Below are positions 62,401-64,000 of a stretch of DNA of 64,000 nucleotides, piece by piece. The first letter of the stretch is position 1. Each line of letters opens with the position of its first letter. The position numbers were made by a program, and so were the translations under genes. Under the pieces are notes generated by a model. It did no database searches and was not told the DNA's origin. It saw only the letters and a program-made list of their open reading frames with translations. The stretch comes from Megachile rotundata (taxonomy: Eukaryota; Arthropoda; Insecta; Hymenoptera; Megachilidae), in contig NC_134984.1 in NCBI RefSeq assembly GCF_050947335.1, positions 13,063,926 to 13,127,925 of the forward strand, read 5' to 3'.

Positions 62401-64000
62401 TCAGTAAAGTCGGTAAACAAAAAATTCCCTAGATAACCTTACCAGTGTTCCTAGGTGTAAAAATACCATAGCAACGTAAGAATTTCCCTCAACGACTTAT
62501 TCACGATTTGCCGTGAAATCCGGTGGAATTAAAGTGTTAAAGTTATTCGAATCTGTTAAGAGAACCGGCACACGTGGATTTATTAAGAGGGAGAAGGTCG
62601 AGCAAAAGTCTCGATCTCCGATGTATCGGGTTTTCCGTTCATTTTTCTCGTCCCTTTTACAGGTAAAACATTGACAGCACGCTCGGCCAATGCATTCGTC
62701 TATTTACATCTCGGGAATAAATTACAAGCCGGTGCAACGCGGTCGTCGTCGATTCCCGCGTAAAAATGATAAGGGTTATCGACGCTCGCTTGTCGATGTC
62801 TGTGAGAAAATCCGCCTTAAACGTCCGTCTCGTGTGCCTTTTCTTTTTACCTCTGTCTCGCGAAAGGAGAGAAGGGAACGAGTAATAGGTAGTGCAAATC
62901 GTTGCTACAGCAAACTTTAGACGTTGATACAACGTTTTGCAGGTATGGTGGCCTGTAGAGGAAATCCTTACACGGACTAATGTTTCTATTTGCGTGTTGC
63001 AATTTTGGGATCTGCTCTGATTTGCTATTTTTATTCGATACATCTACTAATTGTAATTATAATATTAATTGTAATCAATACTTGCGTTATGTTAGGTTAG
63101 GTTAGCATGTTATAGCAATTGTAAGTTATGGTACTTCATAATATATAAATATACTATACTTGTATTATTCACTTCGTCAAATTCCCTTTAATAATTTTAA
63201 TAATTAATAATTTTAAAATCAGTACAACAATTTTATCAACGTGGTTGAATTTTGTCTTTTTGTTTAACTAAAAAAAATTTGAAGATCTAAGAAATAATAA
63301 TAAAAATAAAATATATTAAATTATATTAAACCAAAGTCAATTTTAAATGAACAATTGAATGATGTTATAATTAATAAATTTATTTAAAGTGGATTTAATA
63401 GATCACCATGTTTGGACGATACTATAGTTTTATTCATCGAAAGGATTCCCGTATCTTCAGAAAGATAATATAAACGAATAACCCAGTGGGGCCACCGACC
63501 TGACATTAAAACAGTCCGATATGCTTGCACCATTATGTGAGTTAAAAATCACAAACTCGCGCAAACTTGGCCTTCGACAAACTCGTTTTGTTAAGGACAC
63601 ACGGCAAGGTTCACGTTACCGATAAAATAGGACACTTATTTTTGAGATCCTCGATCCTTGATTTCTATTTTATATACAAGGTGAACCGTTAATGGTTACC
63701 GCATTAACTATCGCCAAACTGGTTGGAAAAGTCATACAGGTTGCTTCTGTGAGCCAGGTATGATTAAGGTTTTGGTTCCACTTTCGAAAATTTGAGGTTC
63801 ATTTTATGTATCGTCATGGAGTCACATAATAATTATGTTATTATGTAAGTATGAAGTTATAAAGGTAGATGCATAGTTGATGTAGTTATGAAATTACTAA
63901 ATTGCAAGGTGAGATCACTAAATTAGTAAATTACTGAATCATTATTTCATGAGATCATAAGTACAAGACCACTAGGTTACAAAATCATAAGATTGTGATC
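62401..64000. other. Unique stretch to the window edge
   Basis: No supported gene. GTTAGGTTAGGTTAGC at about 63090-63105 contains TTAGG, the insect telomere unit, but for fewer than three copies. Confidence 0.35.

Noticed and set aside
62657..63043. 128-codon minus-strand ORF
   Set aside because: No family signal; Ser/Thr/Arg-rich composition as expected for a chance frame.
63085..63110. TTAGG telomere-like repeat
   Set aside because: Fewer than three units; such short runs are common in insect introns.
1..64000. tRNA, rRNA, known microRNA, CRISPR, transposase or reverse transcriptase genes
   Set aside because: Looked for by eye on both strands; no cloverleaf arms, remembered mature microRNA, spacer arrays or RT/transposase motifs were found. 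A covariance-model scan could still find some.

Overview
The window looks like a piece of an insect nuclear genome, most probably a hymenopteran (bee-like). The DNA is AT-rich, and genes are split by short GT-AG introns with arthropod-type products (UPF3, TMEM43, an SLC19 vitamin transporter, an Spn88Ea-type serpin). No bacterial operons, rRNA, tRNA or CRISPR were seen. The lineage call is inference from protein resemblance and genome style, not from a database match.

Bases 1-13 kb are gene-dense and nearly free of satellites. On the minus strand lie Upf3 (its 3' end runs off the left edge) and TMEM43. Inside a Upf3 intron is an unrecognised 219-codon ORF on the same strand. A 564-bp interval separates TMEM43 from a divergent plus-strand SLC19-family folate/thiamine transporter. 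Next, on the minus strand, come an unrecognised 221-aa membrane protein (three-exon model), a short ORF or alternative terminal exon, and an unrecognised gene with a signal-peptide exon and a very basic last exon. An intron of that last gene holds a minisatellite of NRF-1-like palindromes.

Bases 13-27 kb are transitional: minisatellite blocks, local tandem duplications, one weak candidate exon, and the serpin gene. The best serpin model uses a five-codon first exon at 20059, a 4.4-kb intron (with a minisatellite and a pogo-like MITE), then three exons ending at 26594.

Bases 27-64 kb contain no gene I can support. Unique spacers of 0.5-2 kb alternate with minisatellite blocks built from related monomers of about 15-17 bp. 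The blocks are C-rich on the plus strand at 28-36 kb and G-rich at 39.8-60.8 kb. Several have higher-order repeats (148, 130, 304 and 160 bp). Three blocks (48.7, 50.3 and 57.1 kb) share a leader of about 200 bp, which suggests a dispersed module carrying its own internal array. Many monomers are 15 bp and lack stops, so long spurious ORFs (up to 324 codons) fill these arrays on both strands; none is treated as a gene.

All splice sites were read by eye from GT-AG signals, reading-frame continuity and remembered family motifs. No search or transcript evidence was available.
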